Positions 26,090 to 36,100 of a DNA stretch of 64,000 bases are shown here, piece by piece. The notes beneath the pieces are model-generated. The model was not told where the DNA came from. It made no database searches and worked only from the letters and a program-made list of their open reading frames with translations. A program made the position numbers and the translations under genes. The stretch spans positions 7,192,001 to 7,256,000 of the forward strand of contig NZ_CP109430.1 of NCBI RefSeq assembly GCF_036250735.1, given 5' to 3'. How positions within the stretch are numbered: the stretch's first letter is position 1; each line of letters starts with the position of its first letter. The stretch comes from Streptosporangium sp. NBC_01495 (lineage in GTDB: Bacteria; Actinomycetota; Actinomycetes; Streptosporangiales; Streptosporangiaceae).

Positions 26090-27373
26090 ATGAGCAGCGG
26101 CCAGGTCCCGGCACGTGAGAAAGCCGAACCCGCGGGAGACAGCGGAGCACCGCCACCGGGCGGCGACCTCCTGGCGGTGCCCGCGAAGACACCCGGCGGC
26201 CGTTTCTCCGTGAACCTGCGGCAGAGCGGCATCTACATCGCCTTCGCGCTGATCATCGTGCTGTTCTCCGTCCTGACCGACGGTGAGCTGCTCAGCCCGC
26301 AGAACATCTCAAACATCATGGTGCAGAACTCCTACGTCCTGATCCTGGCGATCGGCATGATCCTGATCATCATCGCCGGGCACATCGACCTCTCGGTGGG
26401 CTCGGTGGTGGGGCTCACCGGTGCCGTCGCGGCCGTGCTGATGGTCGACATGGACGTGGCGTGGCCGCTGGCGATCCTCGTCACGCTGGTCGTCGGCGCG
26501 CTGATCGGGGCCTGGCAGGGTTACTGGATCGCCTACTTCGGCATCCCGGCGTTCATCGTGACCCTGGCCGGAATGCTGATCTTCAGGGCGCTCACCCTGA
26601 CCGTGCTCGGCAACCAGGGCATCGGCCCCTTCCCCGACGAGGTGCGGACCCTCGCCAACGGCTTCGTGCCCGGTCTCCTCGGCAACATCCCCCTCGGCCC
26701 GCTCGACGGCGCCGACCTGCTCACGCTGCTCGTCGGCCTGGCCGCGGTGGCCGGGATCGCCGGCACGCAGTGGCGGGCCCGCCAGGCGCGGCTGGGCTAC
26801 CGGCAGAAGGTCGACGCGCTGCCCCTGTTCCTCCTGAAGATCGGTGCTGCCTCGGCGGTGGTGATGGTCGTCATCGTGCAGCTGGCCAGGTTCAAGAACC
26901 TGCCCTGGGTGCTGGTGCTGCTCGCCCTCCTCGTCCTGGGTTACACGCTCCTGACCAACCGCGCCGTCTTCGGCCGCCACATCTACGCCATCGGCGGCAA
27001 CCTGAACGCGGCGAGCCTGTCGGGCATCAAGGTCAAGTCCGTCACGTTCTGGATCTTCGTCAACATGGGGGTGCTCGCCGCGCTCGCCGGGATCATCTTC
27101 GCCGGGCGGCTGAACCAGGCGGGCCCGACGGCGGGCAACGGCTTCGAGCTGGACGCCATCGCGGCCGCGTTCATCGGCGGCGCCGCCGTCCAGGGCGGCG
27201 TGGGCAAGGTCGTCGGCGCGCTCACCGGCGGCCTCATCATGGCCGTGATCAACAATGGCATGTCCCTGATCGGCGCGCCCAGCGAGCGGGTGATGCTCTT
27301 CAAGGGCCTGGTCCTGCTCGCCGCCGTCGCCCTCGACGTGTGGACCAAGCGCCGCGCGGGCACGGCCCGCTGA
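26090..27373 (+). CDS. mmsB: Sugar ABC transporter permease
   Basis: A 427-residue, multi-helix membrane protein of the MmsB/GguB type (longer than RbsC, as expected for this subgroup). The core family motif ILIIIAGHIDLSVGSVVGL is present, and later AAFIGGAAVQGGVGKVVGAL. A start ATG at 26090 follows AAAGGAG. It is the last gene of the importer operon and is followed by a strong hairpin. Confidence 0.94.
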   Translation: MSSGQVPAREKAEPAGDSGAPPPGGDLLAVPAKTPGGRFSVNLRQSGIYIAFALIIVLFSVLTDGELLSPQNISNIMVQNSYVLILAIGMILIIIAGHIDLSVGSVVGLTGAVAAVLMVDMDVAWPLAILVTLVVGALIGAWQGYWIAYFGIPAFIVTLAGMLIFRALTLTVLGNQGIGPFPDEVRTLANGFVPGLLGNIPLGPLDGADLLTLLVGLAAVAGIAGTQWRARQARLGYRQKVDALPLFLLKIGAASAVVMVVIVQLARFKNLPWVLVLLALLVLGYTLLTNRAVFGRHIYAIGGNLNAASLSGIKVKSVTFWIFVNMGVLAALAGIIFAGRLNQAGPTAGNGFELDAIAAAFIGGAAVQGGVGKVVGALTGGLIMAVINNGMSLIGAPSERVMLFKGLVLLAAVALDVWTKRRAGTAR

Positions 27374-27445
27374 CCCGGCCGGGCCCCGGGCCCGGCCGCC
27401 GCTCTCCCTCGCCCGCGGCCCCGTCCCGTTCCCCTCGTGTCTCCT

Positions 27446-27472
27446 CCGCCCGCCGGACACCCCGGCGGGCGG
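27446..27472 (+). terminator. Hairpin downstream of the sugar importer operon
   Basis: CCGCCCGCCGG and CCGGCGGGCGG form perfect 11-bp arms around a 5-base loop, 72 bp after the permease stop. It has no T-run. Confidence 0.65.
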
Positions 27473-27556
27473 GGGCGGACCGGCCGGTGGCCACGGGGTG
27501 TGGGGGTCCCCGCCCGGGGTAAAGCGAGTGATCTCGGCCGGGAAGAAGGGACACGG

Positions 27557-28624
27557 ATGGCGATCGACTCGGTGGGCATGTGGATCGCGGTCATCGCGCT
27601 GGTGGTGGCGCTGCTCACCCTCGACTTCGTGGTGGCGGCGCGCCGGCCGCACACCGTGGGCATGCGCGAGGCCACCGCCTGGACGGTCTTCTACATCGGC
27701 GTGGCCATGGCCTTCGGCCTGGTCCTGTGGTGGCTGGCCGGATCGGGGCTCGCGACGGAGTACTTCGCCGGGTGGATGGTGGAGAAGAGCCTCTCCGTCG
27801 ACAACCTCTTCGTCTTCGTCATCATCATGGCGCGGTTCTCGGTGCCCGAGGAGCACCAGCAGAAGGTGCTGCTCTTCGGCATCGCCACCGCCCTGGTGCT
27901 GCGCGCCGTCCTCATCGCGGTCGGCGCGGCGGCCATCGCCCTCTTCTCCTTCACGTTCCTGATCTTCGGCCTGCTCCTGATCTGGACGGCGGTCCAGCTC
28001 GTCCGGCACAGGAACCAGGACCCCGACGTCGAGAACAACCCCCTGATCCGCCGCGCGGGCAAGGTGCTGCCGGTCAGCGACGACATGCACGGCGGCAGGC
28101 TCGTCGCCCGCGAGGACGGCAGGCGGGTGGTCACGCCGCTGTTCGTGGTCTTCCTCGCCATCGGAAGCACCGACCTGCTGTTCGCCCTCGACTCCATTCC
28201 CGCCGTCTTCGGCGTCACCCGGCACCCGCTCATCGTCTTCGCCGCCAACGCCTTCGCGCTGCTGGGGCTGCGCGCCCTGTACTTCCTGATCGAGGGCCTG
28301 CTCGAACGCCTGGTCTACCTGTCGATCGGCCTCGCGGTCATCCTCGGCTTCATCGGCCTCAAGCTCATCCTGTCGTTCCTGCACGAGGACGTCTCGAAGT
28401 CCTTCCCCGAGGTCCCGACCCCGGTCTCCCTCGGGGTGATCTTCCTGGTGCTGCTGGTCACCGTCATCGCCAGCCTGCGGAGGGTGCGCGCGCACCCGGA
28501 GGAGCGCGCGCACGCGGGCACCCTGCACCGGATGCGCCGCAAGGACAAGAAGCAAGACCAGGACGGGAGCGAGGGCCGGGGACAGGAGGGCCGTTCCGGC
28601 CGTCGGGGCTCCACCGACGGCTGA
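27557..28624 (+). CDS. TerC-family integral membrane protein
   Basis: A 355-residue TerC/Alx-family protein. It has about nine hydrophobic helices and the family's acidic signatures WMVEKSLSVDNLFVFV and STDLLFALDSIPAVFGVT. Members have been linked to tellurite resistance and to export of manganese or other metals for exoenzymes. The C terminus after residue 315 is a charged, hydrophilic tail. The ATG at 27557 follows GAAGGG. It stands alone between the importer and a minus-strand gene. I see no metal riboswitch in the 183 bp upstream. Confidence 0.9.
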   Translation: MAIDSVGMWIAVIALVVALLTLDFVVAARRPHTVGMREATAWTVFYIGVAMAFGLVLWWLAGSGLATEYFAGWMVEKSLSVDNLFVFVIIMARFSVPEEHQQKVLLFGIATALVLRAVLIAVGAAAIALFSFTFLIFGLLLIWTAVQLVRHRNQDPDVENNPLIRRAGKVLPVSDDMHGGRLVAREDGRRVVTPLFVVFLAIGSTDLLFALDSIPAVFGVTRHPLIVFAANAFALLGLRALYFLIEGLLERLVYLSIGLAVILGFIGLKLILSFLHEDVSKSFPEVPTPVSLGVIFLVLLVTVIASLRRVRAHPEERAHAGTLHRMRRKDKKQDQDGSEGRGQEGRSGRRGSTDG

Positions 28625-28834
28625 GCAGCCGGATCCCCCCGCGGGCGGAGGTCTCGCCGGCGGATCCCCTGTGGATGGGTGCCCGGCGAACGAATGTCCC
28701 GCCAGGTAGTACCCGGCGGACGGATCTCCTCGGAGGCGGACGCCCGGCGAACCGGCGCCGCGCCGGACGGATCCCCGGCGGAGCACCGCGCGAGCGGGTC
28801 GGTGGCGGGAAGACGCGAGTGTGCGGGCCGCCGC

Positions 28835-29551
28835 TCAGGCCAGGCAGCGCAGGGCGGCCTTCAGCCCGCGGTCGAGGGGATGGTCGTCCGGCAGGCGGCC
28901 GACCGTCGCCTCCACGAACACCGGGACCGGCAGCCGCTCGCTCATCCCGTCCACACGCACCCGGACCTCGTCGCCGGTCAGCTCCACCCGGGCCTTCGAG
29001 TCCTGCTCGGCGAGCACGAACGCGCCCACCCGCGCCCGCCACCGGGCCCGCTCCCCGGCCTCCTCCTCCGCGACGGGCGCGCCGACGTCGTCGGCGTGGG
29101 TGGCGTACTCGGAGGCGTAGTGGAAGGTCTGCAGCCCCACCGGGTACGGCCCGGCGAAGGTCGGCAGCGGGGCCTCGTAGCCGAGCGCGCGCATCCGCTC
29201 GCGCGTGTCCCCGTTCTCGCGCCGCCACTCCTGGAGCACCTCCTCGACCGGAAGGCCGCGGCGCCCCTCCACGCACCACTCGTTGAAACCGTCGAAACCG
29301 CCTCCCACGCCCTCGCGCCGGAGCATCGCGGTGAAACCGTCGAGGTCGTCGTCCAGGCAGGCGTGGTTGTACAGCTCCTCCCCCGCCAGGTGCCCGAGCA
29401 CGTCCCGCACCGACCAGCCGGCCGCCCGCGAGGGGCGGTCCCAGCCCTTCGCGTCGAGTCCCGAGAAGTGGCGGTCGAGGCGTTCCGCCTCGGCGTCGAA
29501 GACGTCGAACGGGTCGAGCCCCACCAGAGGGTCCTTCGATTCGTTGGTCAT
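28835..29551 (-). CDS. Maleylpyruvate-isomerase-fold (mycothiol-dependent/DinB-like) protein
   Basis: A 238-residue protein with the N-terminal mycothiol-dependent maleylpyruvate isomerase domain: residues about 20-60 contain GWSVRDVLGHLAGEE, with the metal-ligand His, and HYASEYATHADDVG gives further His residues near 145-155. A smaller C-terminal domain follows. Members act on small electrophiles with mycothiol, or have unknown substrates, in actinobacteria. No operon partner is evident. Upstream (28,640-28,790) is GC-rich DNA with loose CCGGCGGA repeats and no gene. Confidence 0.8.
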   Translation of the reverse strand: MTNESKDPLVGLDPFDVFDAEAERLDRHFSGLDAKGWDRPSRAAGWSVRDVLGHLAGEELYNHACLDDDLDGFTAMLRREGVGGGFDGFNEWCVEGRRGLPVEEVLQEWRRENGDTRERMRALGYEAPLPTFAGPYPVGLQTFHYASEYATHADDVGAPVAEEEAGERARWRARVGAFVLAEQDSKARVELTGDEVRVRVDGMSERLPVPVFVEATVGRLPDDHPLDRGLKAALRCLA

Positions 29552-29641
29552 GCCTCAGCCGTACCCGGAGAACGGCGAACGTCCCCTGGTCGAGCCGCCT
29601 GCCCGGCCCTGCGGTGCGCGGGGGCCGTCACCGCCGCACGC

Positions 29642-29866
29642 GGCTACACCTGGCCGGTCTACGGCCTTCCCGGCGGCGACCCGCGACGCACCTACGTGGA
29701 GTTCACGCTGGAGTCCACCGGCACCGGCACCACGCTGACCATGGTCGAGAGCGGGTTCGCGCAACTGCCGGACGCCGGAGAGCACAAGGTGGCACAGCAG
29801 TTCCTCGCCGCGCTCGCCCGCGACTGGGACGGTCCGCCGGCCGCCCTGCGGGACCAGTTGAGGTGA
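29642..29866 (+). pseudogene. C-terminal remnant of an SRPBCC/AHSA1-like gene
   Basis: The last 74 codons of an SRPBCC (Hsp90-activator-like) domain are readable: WPVYGLPGGDPRRTYVEF, then TLTMVESGFAQLP. There is no start codon with a ribosome-binding site and no upstream half of the domain. The adjacent upstream DNA belongs to the divergent gene. The gene has been truncated at its 5' side. Confidence 0.75.
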
Positions 29867-29977
29867 GGGCCCCGCGCGGCGTCCGGTCGTCCTTCCTGCC
29901 CGCCGAGCTCGTTGTCCGGACAGGGCTCCGGCGCGACCACGCCGCCGTCCGCGACGGACCGTCCCTCCGGCATGGAA

Positions 29978-31543
29978 CTAGTCGTCGTCATCCCCGTCGT
30001 CGTCTCCCCTGGAGTGACGACGACGGGGCCCCTCGTCCCGGTCGTCCGGCGGGAAGACGAACCCGGAGTCGCGCAGGAAGTCGATGAGCGGCCCGTCGGA
30101 GGCGAGCCTGCCCCTGCGCCGCGCCTCGGACAGGTCCCGGCTCAGCCGGCGCAGTTCGTCGCGCGCCTTCTCGTTCTCGCCCCGCTGAAGGGCCTGGGCC
30201 ACTTCGGAGACCCTCTTGCGGATCTGGCGGGCCACCTTGGGGTCGATCTTCCCCTGGCGCTCCTGGCCGGTGACCGCCCGGTGGAAGACCGGCAGCAGCG
30301 TATGCCATCCGGTCGCCGCCGGTGGCGACCGGATCGGTATCGGGGACGGCGCCGCGGACGCGCTCCCCGAGACGGCCGGTGTGGGTGACGGCGACGCGGG
30401 CCGCTCCGGAGACCGCGTCTCGGACGGCACCGCCGCGATCGAGGACGACACCGCCGCGGTGACCTGCCCGGCCGGGTCCGACGGTGCCAGCGCCCAGAGA
30501 GCCGTCGCCACCAGTACGGCCACCGTGCCCAGCGCGATCGCGGCGGACCGCCCGGGTGATCGCCCCCGCACGAGCGCGGAGAGGGCGCCGGAGAGGACAG
30601 CGGACAAGGGCGCCGGTACCGGTCCCGGCGTGGCCGTCGGCGGCGGCACGGTGTCGTACGTGGACGTGGGTGCCGGCGGCGCGGTGTCGCGGGCGGGCGA
30701 CGCGTGGCGGGCCGTCACGGTGACCTGGCGGACCACCTCTCCCCCGGTCGGCCGCGCGGCGGGATCCTTCTCCAGCAGGGCGAGGACCAGTCTTTCCAGC
30801 TCCACCGGGACATCGGACCGGTACCGCCTGAGCGGGTCCGGCCGGTCGCGGACGTGCTGGGAGATCACCTCCGTGGCCGCGCCGACGAACGGGGGCCGCC
30901 CGCACAGCAGCTCGTAGCAGACGCAGCCGAGCGCGTACAGGTCGGAGGCCGTGTTTCCCGGCTCGCCGAGGATCTGCTCGGGAGACAGGTAGGCGGCCGT
31001 GCCGATGACGCTTCCCACCGAGGTCAGCCGCATCGCGGCCTCGGTCGCGACCCTGGCGGTACCGAAGTCGACGACCTTGAGCGCGCCCCCCGCGCCCAGG
31101 TGCAGGTTCGCGGGCTTGACGTCGCGGTGCACGACCCCGGCCCGGTGCGCGGCGTCCAGCCCGAGCGCGGCCTGCCTGACCAGGTGGCACGTCTCGGACA
31201 CGCTCAGCGGCCCCCGTTCGGCCAGCTCCGCGGCGAGGTCCCGGCCGGTCAGCAACTCCATCACCAGGTACGGCCGATCCTCGTGCTCGCCCATGTCGAG
31301 CACCGTCACCACGTTGGGATGGACGACGCGCGCGGCGGTCCTGGCCTCCCGGGCGAACCTCTCACGCGTCGCGGCGTCGGCCACCTCCGCTGACAGGATC
31401 TTGACCGCCACCGCCCAGCCCGGCCGCAGGTCGTACCCGCGCCAGACCTCGCCCGTGCCGCCACGGCCGATCAGCTCGTCCAGCCGGTACCGACCGGCGA
31501 GCACGGCCGCTGTCCCTTCCCAAACGCCCACGATCCCCGCCAT
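29978..31543 (-). CDS. Membrane Ser/Thr protein kinase (PknB-like)
   Basis: A 521-residue kinase. The glycine loop GRGGTG is at 26-31, the catalytic Lys at 48, HRDVKPAN at 139-146 and DFG at 159-161, so it should be active. A Pro/Thr linker leads to one transmembrane helix (333-353). The extracellular part is a Ser/Pro-rich stalk followed by a basic helical segment and ends in an Asp-rich tail. No PASTA repeats are present. The ATG at 31543 gives the usual short N terminus. A GTG 27 bases upstream is possible, and neither has a clear ribosome-binding site. It is a single gene, and its signal is unknown. Confidence 0.9.
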   Translation of the reverse strand: MAGIVGVWEGTAAVLAGRYRLDELIGRGGTGEVWRGYDLRPGWAVAVKILSAEVADAATRERFAREARTAARVVHPNVVTVLDMGEHEDRPYLVMELLTGRDLAAELAERGPLSVSETCHLVRQAALGLDAAHRAGVVHRDVKPANLHLGAGGALKVVDFGTARVATEAAMRLTSVGSVIGTAAYLSPEQILGEPGNTASDLYALGCVCYELLCGRPPFVGAATEVISQHVRDRPDPLRRYRSDVPVELERLVLALLEKDPAARPTGGEVVRQVTVTARHASPARDTAPPAPTSTYDTVPPPTATPGPVPAPLSAVLSGALSALVRGRSPGRSAAIALGTVAVLVATALWALAPSDPAGQVTAAVSSSIAAVPSETRSPERPASPSPTPAVSGSASAAPSPIPIRSPPAATGWHTLLPVFHRAVTGQERQGKIDPKVARQIRKRVSEVAQALQRGENEKARDELRRLSRDLSEARRRGRLASDGPLIDFLRDSGFVFPPDDRDEGPRRRHSRGDDDGDDDD

Positions 31544-31739
31544 CGATTCTGAGCCCGACAATTGGCACACAACTATATGAGGGGAGGTTCCGACCTGCGG
31601 ATATACGCCTTAAATCATCTCTGAGCTGGGGTTTCGCGTCCTGTCGGGTCTCATTGAGCCGCGGGCGATCCCGGCGGCGGGTTCTCCGCGTCATCCGGTG
31701 AACGGCGACCTGGCGGTCCGGGAGCGTGCCGGAAACACC

Positions 31740-31772
31740 GAGTCCCGGAAGCGGCGTGCGCCTCCGGGACTC
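31740..31772 (-). terminator. Hairpin downstream of the DHFR-like gene
   Basis: GAGTCCCGGA and TCCGGGACTC are perfect 10-bp arms with a 13-base loop, 13 bp after the stop codon of the minus-strand reductase-like gene. Confidence 0.65.
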
Positions 31773-31784
31773 CGGCCGTACGGC

Positions 31785-32354
31785 TCAGCCGGCGGTCGCC
31801 TGCTCTCCGGCCGCGTTCACCGGGCGGTAGGTGAGGGCGAGGAGGCCGGTGTCGAACGTCGTGCTGTCCACGAGTTCCAGGGTCGCCGTGACGTTCTCCC
31901 CCCGGAACAGCCGCTGCCCCTGGCCGACGATGACGGGGGAGACCAGGAGCCGGTACTCGTCGAGCAGGCCGTGCTCCATGAGTGTGTCGGTGAGCTGACC
32001 ACAGCCCCAGATCATGATGTTCCCGCCGGACTGCTTCTTCAGCTCGGTCACCGTGGCGACGAGGTCGTCACCGTGGATGATGGTCGAGGGCTCCCAGTCG
32101 GCCTTCTCCAGGGTCGAGGAGACCACGTACTTCTGGATGCTGTTCACGTGGTCGGCGTAGGGGTTGCTCATGCCGGGCCAGGCCTGGGACATGCCCACGT
32201 AGGTGACCCGTCCCAGCAGCAGGGCGTCGCTGCCGAGCGCGAGGTCCATGGCGTACGCCATCGACTCCTCGTTCGTGTACGGCATGGACCACAGGTGCGG
32301 GTTGTCGATGAAGCCGTCGAGGGTGGTCTGGGTCATGGTGATGATCTTCCGCAT
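31785..32354 (-). CDS. Dihydrofolate-reductase-fold protein (RibD C-terminal type)
   Basis: A 189-residue protein of the RibD C-terminal/DHFR-like family: it opens with RKIITMTQTTLDGFID and has DALLLGRVTYVGM, IMIWGCGQL and SPVIVGQGQRLF, which are the nucleotide-binding segments of this group. Many such actinobacterial proteins are NADPH-dependent reductases of unknown substrate. The ATG at 32354 has GGAG six bases upstream. An ATG at 32375 would add seven residues. It is followed closely upstream by the FMN reductase gene, so the two may be co-transcribed. Confidence 0.87.
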   Translation of the reverse strand: MRKIITMTQTTLDGFIDNPHLWSMPYTNEESMAYAMDLALGSDALLLGRVTYVGMSQAWPGMSNPYADHVNSIQKYVVSSTLEKADWEPSTIIHGDDLVATVTELKKQSGGNIMIWGCGQLTDTLMEHGLLDEYRLLVSPVIVGQGQRLFRGENVTATLELVDSTTFDTGLLALTYRPVNAAGEQATAG

Positions 32355-32394
32355 GGTTTTCTCCGTGTCGTTCATGTTGGACGAGAAAAGGTGT

Positions 32395-32982
32395 TCAGGT
32401 GACGTACGGGCTCCTGGCTCGGGCGTCGCGCAGGGCGCGGGCCCACCAGGCCAGCCGGTCGAGCGTGGTCCGCACCGCGGTGTTGCACTCCGCGGTGGCC
32501 TTGGGCCAGGTGCCGTCGGCGGCGAAGAGCTCCCAGTAGCGGGGAAGGGTGACGGCGTCGCGGATGGCCACGGCGTGCAGTTCGGTGAAGACCTGTCGGA
32601 GCTGTTCGACCGCGTGCAGGCCACCGGAGTCCCTGCCGTAGGCGACGAAGGCGACGGGCTTGGCCTGCCACTCCTCGTGGTACCAGTCGATGGCGGTCTT
32701 CAGCGGGGCCGGAAAGCTCCGGTTGTACTCGGGGGTGACCACGACGAAGGCGTCGGCGGCCGCCAGCCTCGGCGCCAGGGCGGCCACCTCGGCGGGAGCG
32801 GGCTCGTCCTGGTCGCTGAGGGTCTGCGGCAGGCCGGTCTCGGCCAGGTCGATCAGGTCGATGTCCAGATCGCCGCGCCTGCGGGCCCGAGCGGTGAACC
32901 AGCCCGCCACGGTGGGCCCGAACCGGCCGTCGCGGGTGCTCCCGATGATGACCGCCAGCCGCAGCCGGTCGTCTTCCGGCAT
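32395..32982 (-). CDS. NADPH-dependent FMN reductase family protein
   Basis: A 195-residue flavodoxin-fold protein. LAVIIGSTRDGRFGPTVAGW is the phosphate-binding loop region, VVVTPEYNRSFPAPLKTAIDW is the family signature, and VAFVAYGRDSGG follows. It probably reduces FMN, quinones or azo compounds with NADPH. The ATG at 32982 follows GGGAGGT. It is divergent from the large BTAD regulator across 150 bp that contain a pair of direct repeats, so it is a candidate target of that regulator. Confidence 0.9.
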   Translation of the reverse strand: MPEDDRLRLAVIIGSTRDGRFGPTVAGWFTARARRRGDLDIDLIDLAETGLPQTLSDQDEPAPAEVAALAPRLAAADAFVVVTPEYNRSFPAPLKTAIDWYHEEWQAKPVAFVAYGRDSGGLHAVEQLRQVFTELHAVAIRDAVTLPRYWELFAADGTWPKATAECNTAVRTTLDRLAWWARALRDARARSPYVT

Positions 32983-33039
32983 CTCCGTACCTCCCTCGTG
33001 TTCCGCTCGGTTCGACGTGTCCTCAGCATGTCGCACCCC

Positions 33040-33069
33040 TTTTACGGAAAAGCTCCCGCCGTTTTACGG
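33040..33069. promoter_or_regulatory. Direct repeat TTTTACGG, 22-bp period, candidate SARP/BTAD operator
   Basis: TTTTACGG occurs at 33040-33047 and 33062-33069. Repeats 11 or 22 bp apart are the known format of sites bound by SARP-type (BTAD) regulators. It lies between the BTAD regulator gene and the FMN reductase gene. Confidence 0.55.
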
Positions 33070-33132
33070 CCGGACCGGGGAGCGCGAAAATCCGTGGTGG
33101 GACGGTAGGTGCGCGGGACTATGGTGGCCTTC

Positions 33133-36100
33133 ATGCGTTTCGGGGTGCTTGGGCCGCTGGCCGTGTGGACGACCTCCGGCGAACCGGTGGCGATCCCCGG
33201 GCTGAAGGTCCGCACCCTGCTGGCCGACCTCCTCGTCCACGAGGGACGCCCGGTGCCCGCCGACCGGCTCATCGACGACCTGTGGGGCGACGATCCGCCC
33301 GGCAACCCGGCCGGCGCCCTGGCCGCCAAGGTCTCGCAGCTGCGCAGGGTGCTGGAGGACGCCGAGCCCGGCTGCCGGGATCTGGTCGCCCGCCACCCCG
33401 CGGGCTACGTGATGAGGGCCGACACCGACGTGGCCGGTTTCCTGCGCCTGCTCGACGAGGCGGCCCTGGCCGGGGACCCGTCGGCCAGGGCCGCGCTGCT
33501 GGCCGACGCGCTGGCGTCGTGGCGCGGTCCCGCGTTCGCCGACTTCGGCGACGAGCCGTTCGCGCGCCCCGCGATCGCGCGGCTGGAGGAGCGGTGGCTC
33601 ACCGCGCAGGAGGACCGCGCGGAGGTACGGCTGGAGCTGGGCGAGCACGTCCGGCTCGCGGGAGAACTCGGCGACCTGCTCGCCGCGCACCCCCTCAGGG
33701 AGCGGCTGCGCGCCGCGCACATGCGCGCCCTGTACCGGTCCGGGCGGCAGAGCGAGGCACTGGACAGCTACGAGGAGCTGCGCGTCCTGCTCGCCGGCGA
33801 GCTGGGCCTGGATCCGGGCTCCGACCTGGTCGCCCTGCACCGGGCCGTCCTCGCCCAGGACCCGGCACTGGCCGCGCCCGGCCCTCTCCCGGACAGGCCC
33901 GGCACCAACCTCCCCGCGCCCCTCACCGACCTGGTCGGCAGGGAGGAGGCCGTCGCCGGGATCCGCGCCCTGCTGGAGGCGGAACGGCTGGTGACGCTCA
34001 CCGGTCCCGGCGGCGTGGGCAAGACCCGTCTGGCGGTCGAGACCGCCAGACAGCTGACCGGCTCGGCTCCCCCCGGCATCGTGCGTGACGGGGTGTGGCT
34101 GGTCGAGCTGGCCGCGCTCGACCGTCCCGGCGACGAGGACGCGGTCCACCGGCTGGCTGAGATGATCATGACGGTGCTGGACGTCCAGGACATCGCGGGT
34201 GCCGCGCCGGTGACCGCCGCCGACCGGCTCACCGAGGCGCTGCGCCCCCGGCGGCTGCTGCTGGTGCTGGACAACTGCGAGCACGTCGTCGAGCCGGTCG
34301 CCGAGCTGGCCGGAGCGCTGCTGCGCGCCGCCCCGGGGCTGCGGATCCTCGCGACCGGCCAGGAGCCGATCGCCCTGCCCGGCGAGGTGGTCTGGAGCGT
34401 CCCGCCGCTGGAGGTGCCCGGCCGGGCCGTCGACGACATCCCCGCCCTGGAGCGGACGGCTTCCGTACGGCTGTTCGTGGCACGCGCGTCCGCAGTGACC
34501 CAGGGGGCCCGGGGGTTCGCCCTCGACGCGGACACCGCCCCGGCGGTCGCGACGCTGTGCCGCAGGCTGGACGGCATCCCGCTGGCGCTGGAGCTGGCCG
34601 CGACGAGGGTCCCCGTCCTCGGGGTGCACGGTCTCGTCGCCCGCCTCGACGACCGGTTCAGGCTGCTGTCCACCGGGCACCGGGGTGTCCCCCCGCGCCA
34701 GCAGACCCTGACGGCGATGATCGACTGGAGCTGGGACCTGCTGACCGACGCCGAGCGCGCCGTCCTGCGCCGCCTCGCCGTGCACGCCGACGGCTGCACG
34801 ATGGAGGCCGCCGAGGCCGTCTGCGCGGAGGACGACCTTCCGGCCGCGGACGTGCTCGACCTGGTGGCACGGCTGGTGAACCGGTCGCTGGTGGTCATGG
34901 TGGACGGTGCCGACGGGCCGAGATACCGGTTGCTGGAGTCGGTGGCGGCGTACTGCGTCGAGCGCCTCCAGCACTCCGGGGAGTACGAGCGGGTGCGGCG
35001 GCGGCACCTGCGCCACTACACCGGCCTAGCCGAGCGGGCCGAGCCGCGCCTCTACGAGGCGGACCAGCGACGCTGGCTGCGGCGCCTCGACTCCGACGCC
35101 GCGAACCTCCGCGCCGCGCTGAACGCGGCCGTCAGGGACGGCGACGCGGGCGGCGCGCTGCGCCTCGTCGGCGCGATGGCCTGGTACTGGTTCCTGCGCG
35201 GCCGGCTGACCGAGGCCCACCGGTCCCTGGCGGCGGCACTCGCCGTCCCCGGCGGACCCCCGGGCGCCGTCCCCGGGGGCGACGAATCCGGCACCGTCCG
35301 AGACCACGCGCCGGACACCCTCCTGGACCGCGAACCGGACATCGCCGACGGTTCCGGAGGCGTACCGTTCGCCGCGCTCCGGGCCAGGGCCCTCACCTGG
35401 AAGGCCGTGATCGTGTTCCTCCGCGGTGACGTCGCCGTCGCCGACCGGGAGGAGCTCCGCCGGACCGCCCTGGAGGCGTACGAGGACGCGGGCGATCCCG
35501 GCGGGCGGGCCAGGGCGTGGTGGATCCTCGCCTACGCGGGGGTCGACCTCGGCGACCTGTCCGCCGCCGGGGACCTGCTGGACCGGGCGCTACCCGCCTT
35601 CGAGGCGCTCGGCGACCGATGGGGGACGGCCGCGACCCTCGCCCTCCGGGCCAAGCTCGCGCACGTACGCGGTGACCTGGACGGACTCGGACGCGACGGC
35701 GAGCGCAGCGCGCGGATCTTCGGCGAGCTCGGGGAGCGCTGGGGACAGCTGGAGTCCGGCGGCTGGCTCGGCGCGCTGGCCGAGATGACCGGTGACCTCG
35801 ACCGGGCCGAACGGCTGCAGCGCGACGGCATGCGCCTGGCCGAGGAGCTCGGGCTGTGGACGGAGTTCGCCGGGCGGCTGGGCTGGCTGGGCTGGATCGC
35901 GCTGCAGCGCGGCGACTACGCGCGGGCGGCGGAGTCGAGCGAGAGATCGCTGCGGCTCGCCGTGGAGCAGGGCCACCGGCCCGGGCAGACCTTCGCCCGG
36001 ATGGGACTGGCCTTCGCCGCGCGCAGGGACGGCCGCCTCGACGTCGCGGAGACCCACCTGCGCGACGTGCTGGACGGTACCCCGCCCGACGCCGGGGAGC

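Noticed and set aside
27374..27556. Possible manganese (yybP-ykoY) riboswitch before the TerC-family gene
   Set aside because: The conserved loops of that riboswitch are not visible; only a terminator-like hairpin is present.
28640..28790. CCGGCGGA-type repeats as a CRISPR or REP element
   Set aside because: The units are irregular in length and sequence, with no constant spacers. It is just biased GC-rich DNA.
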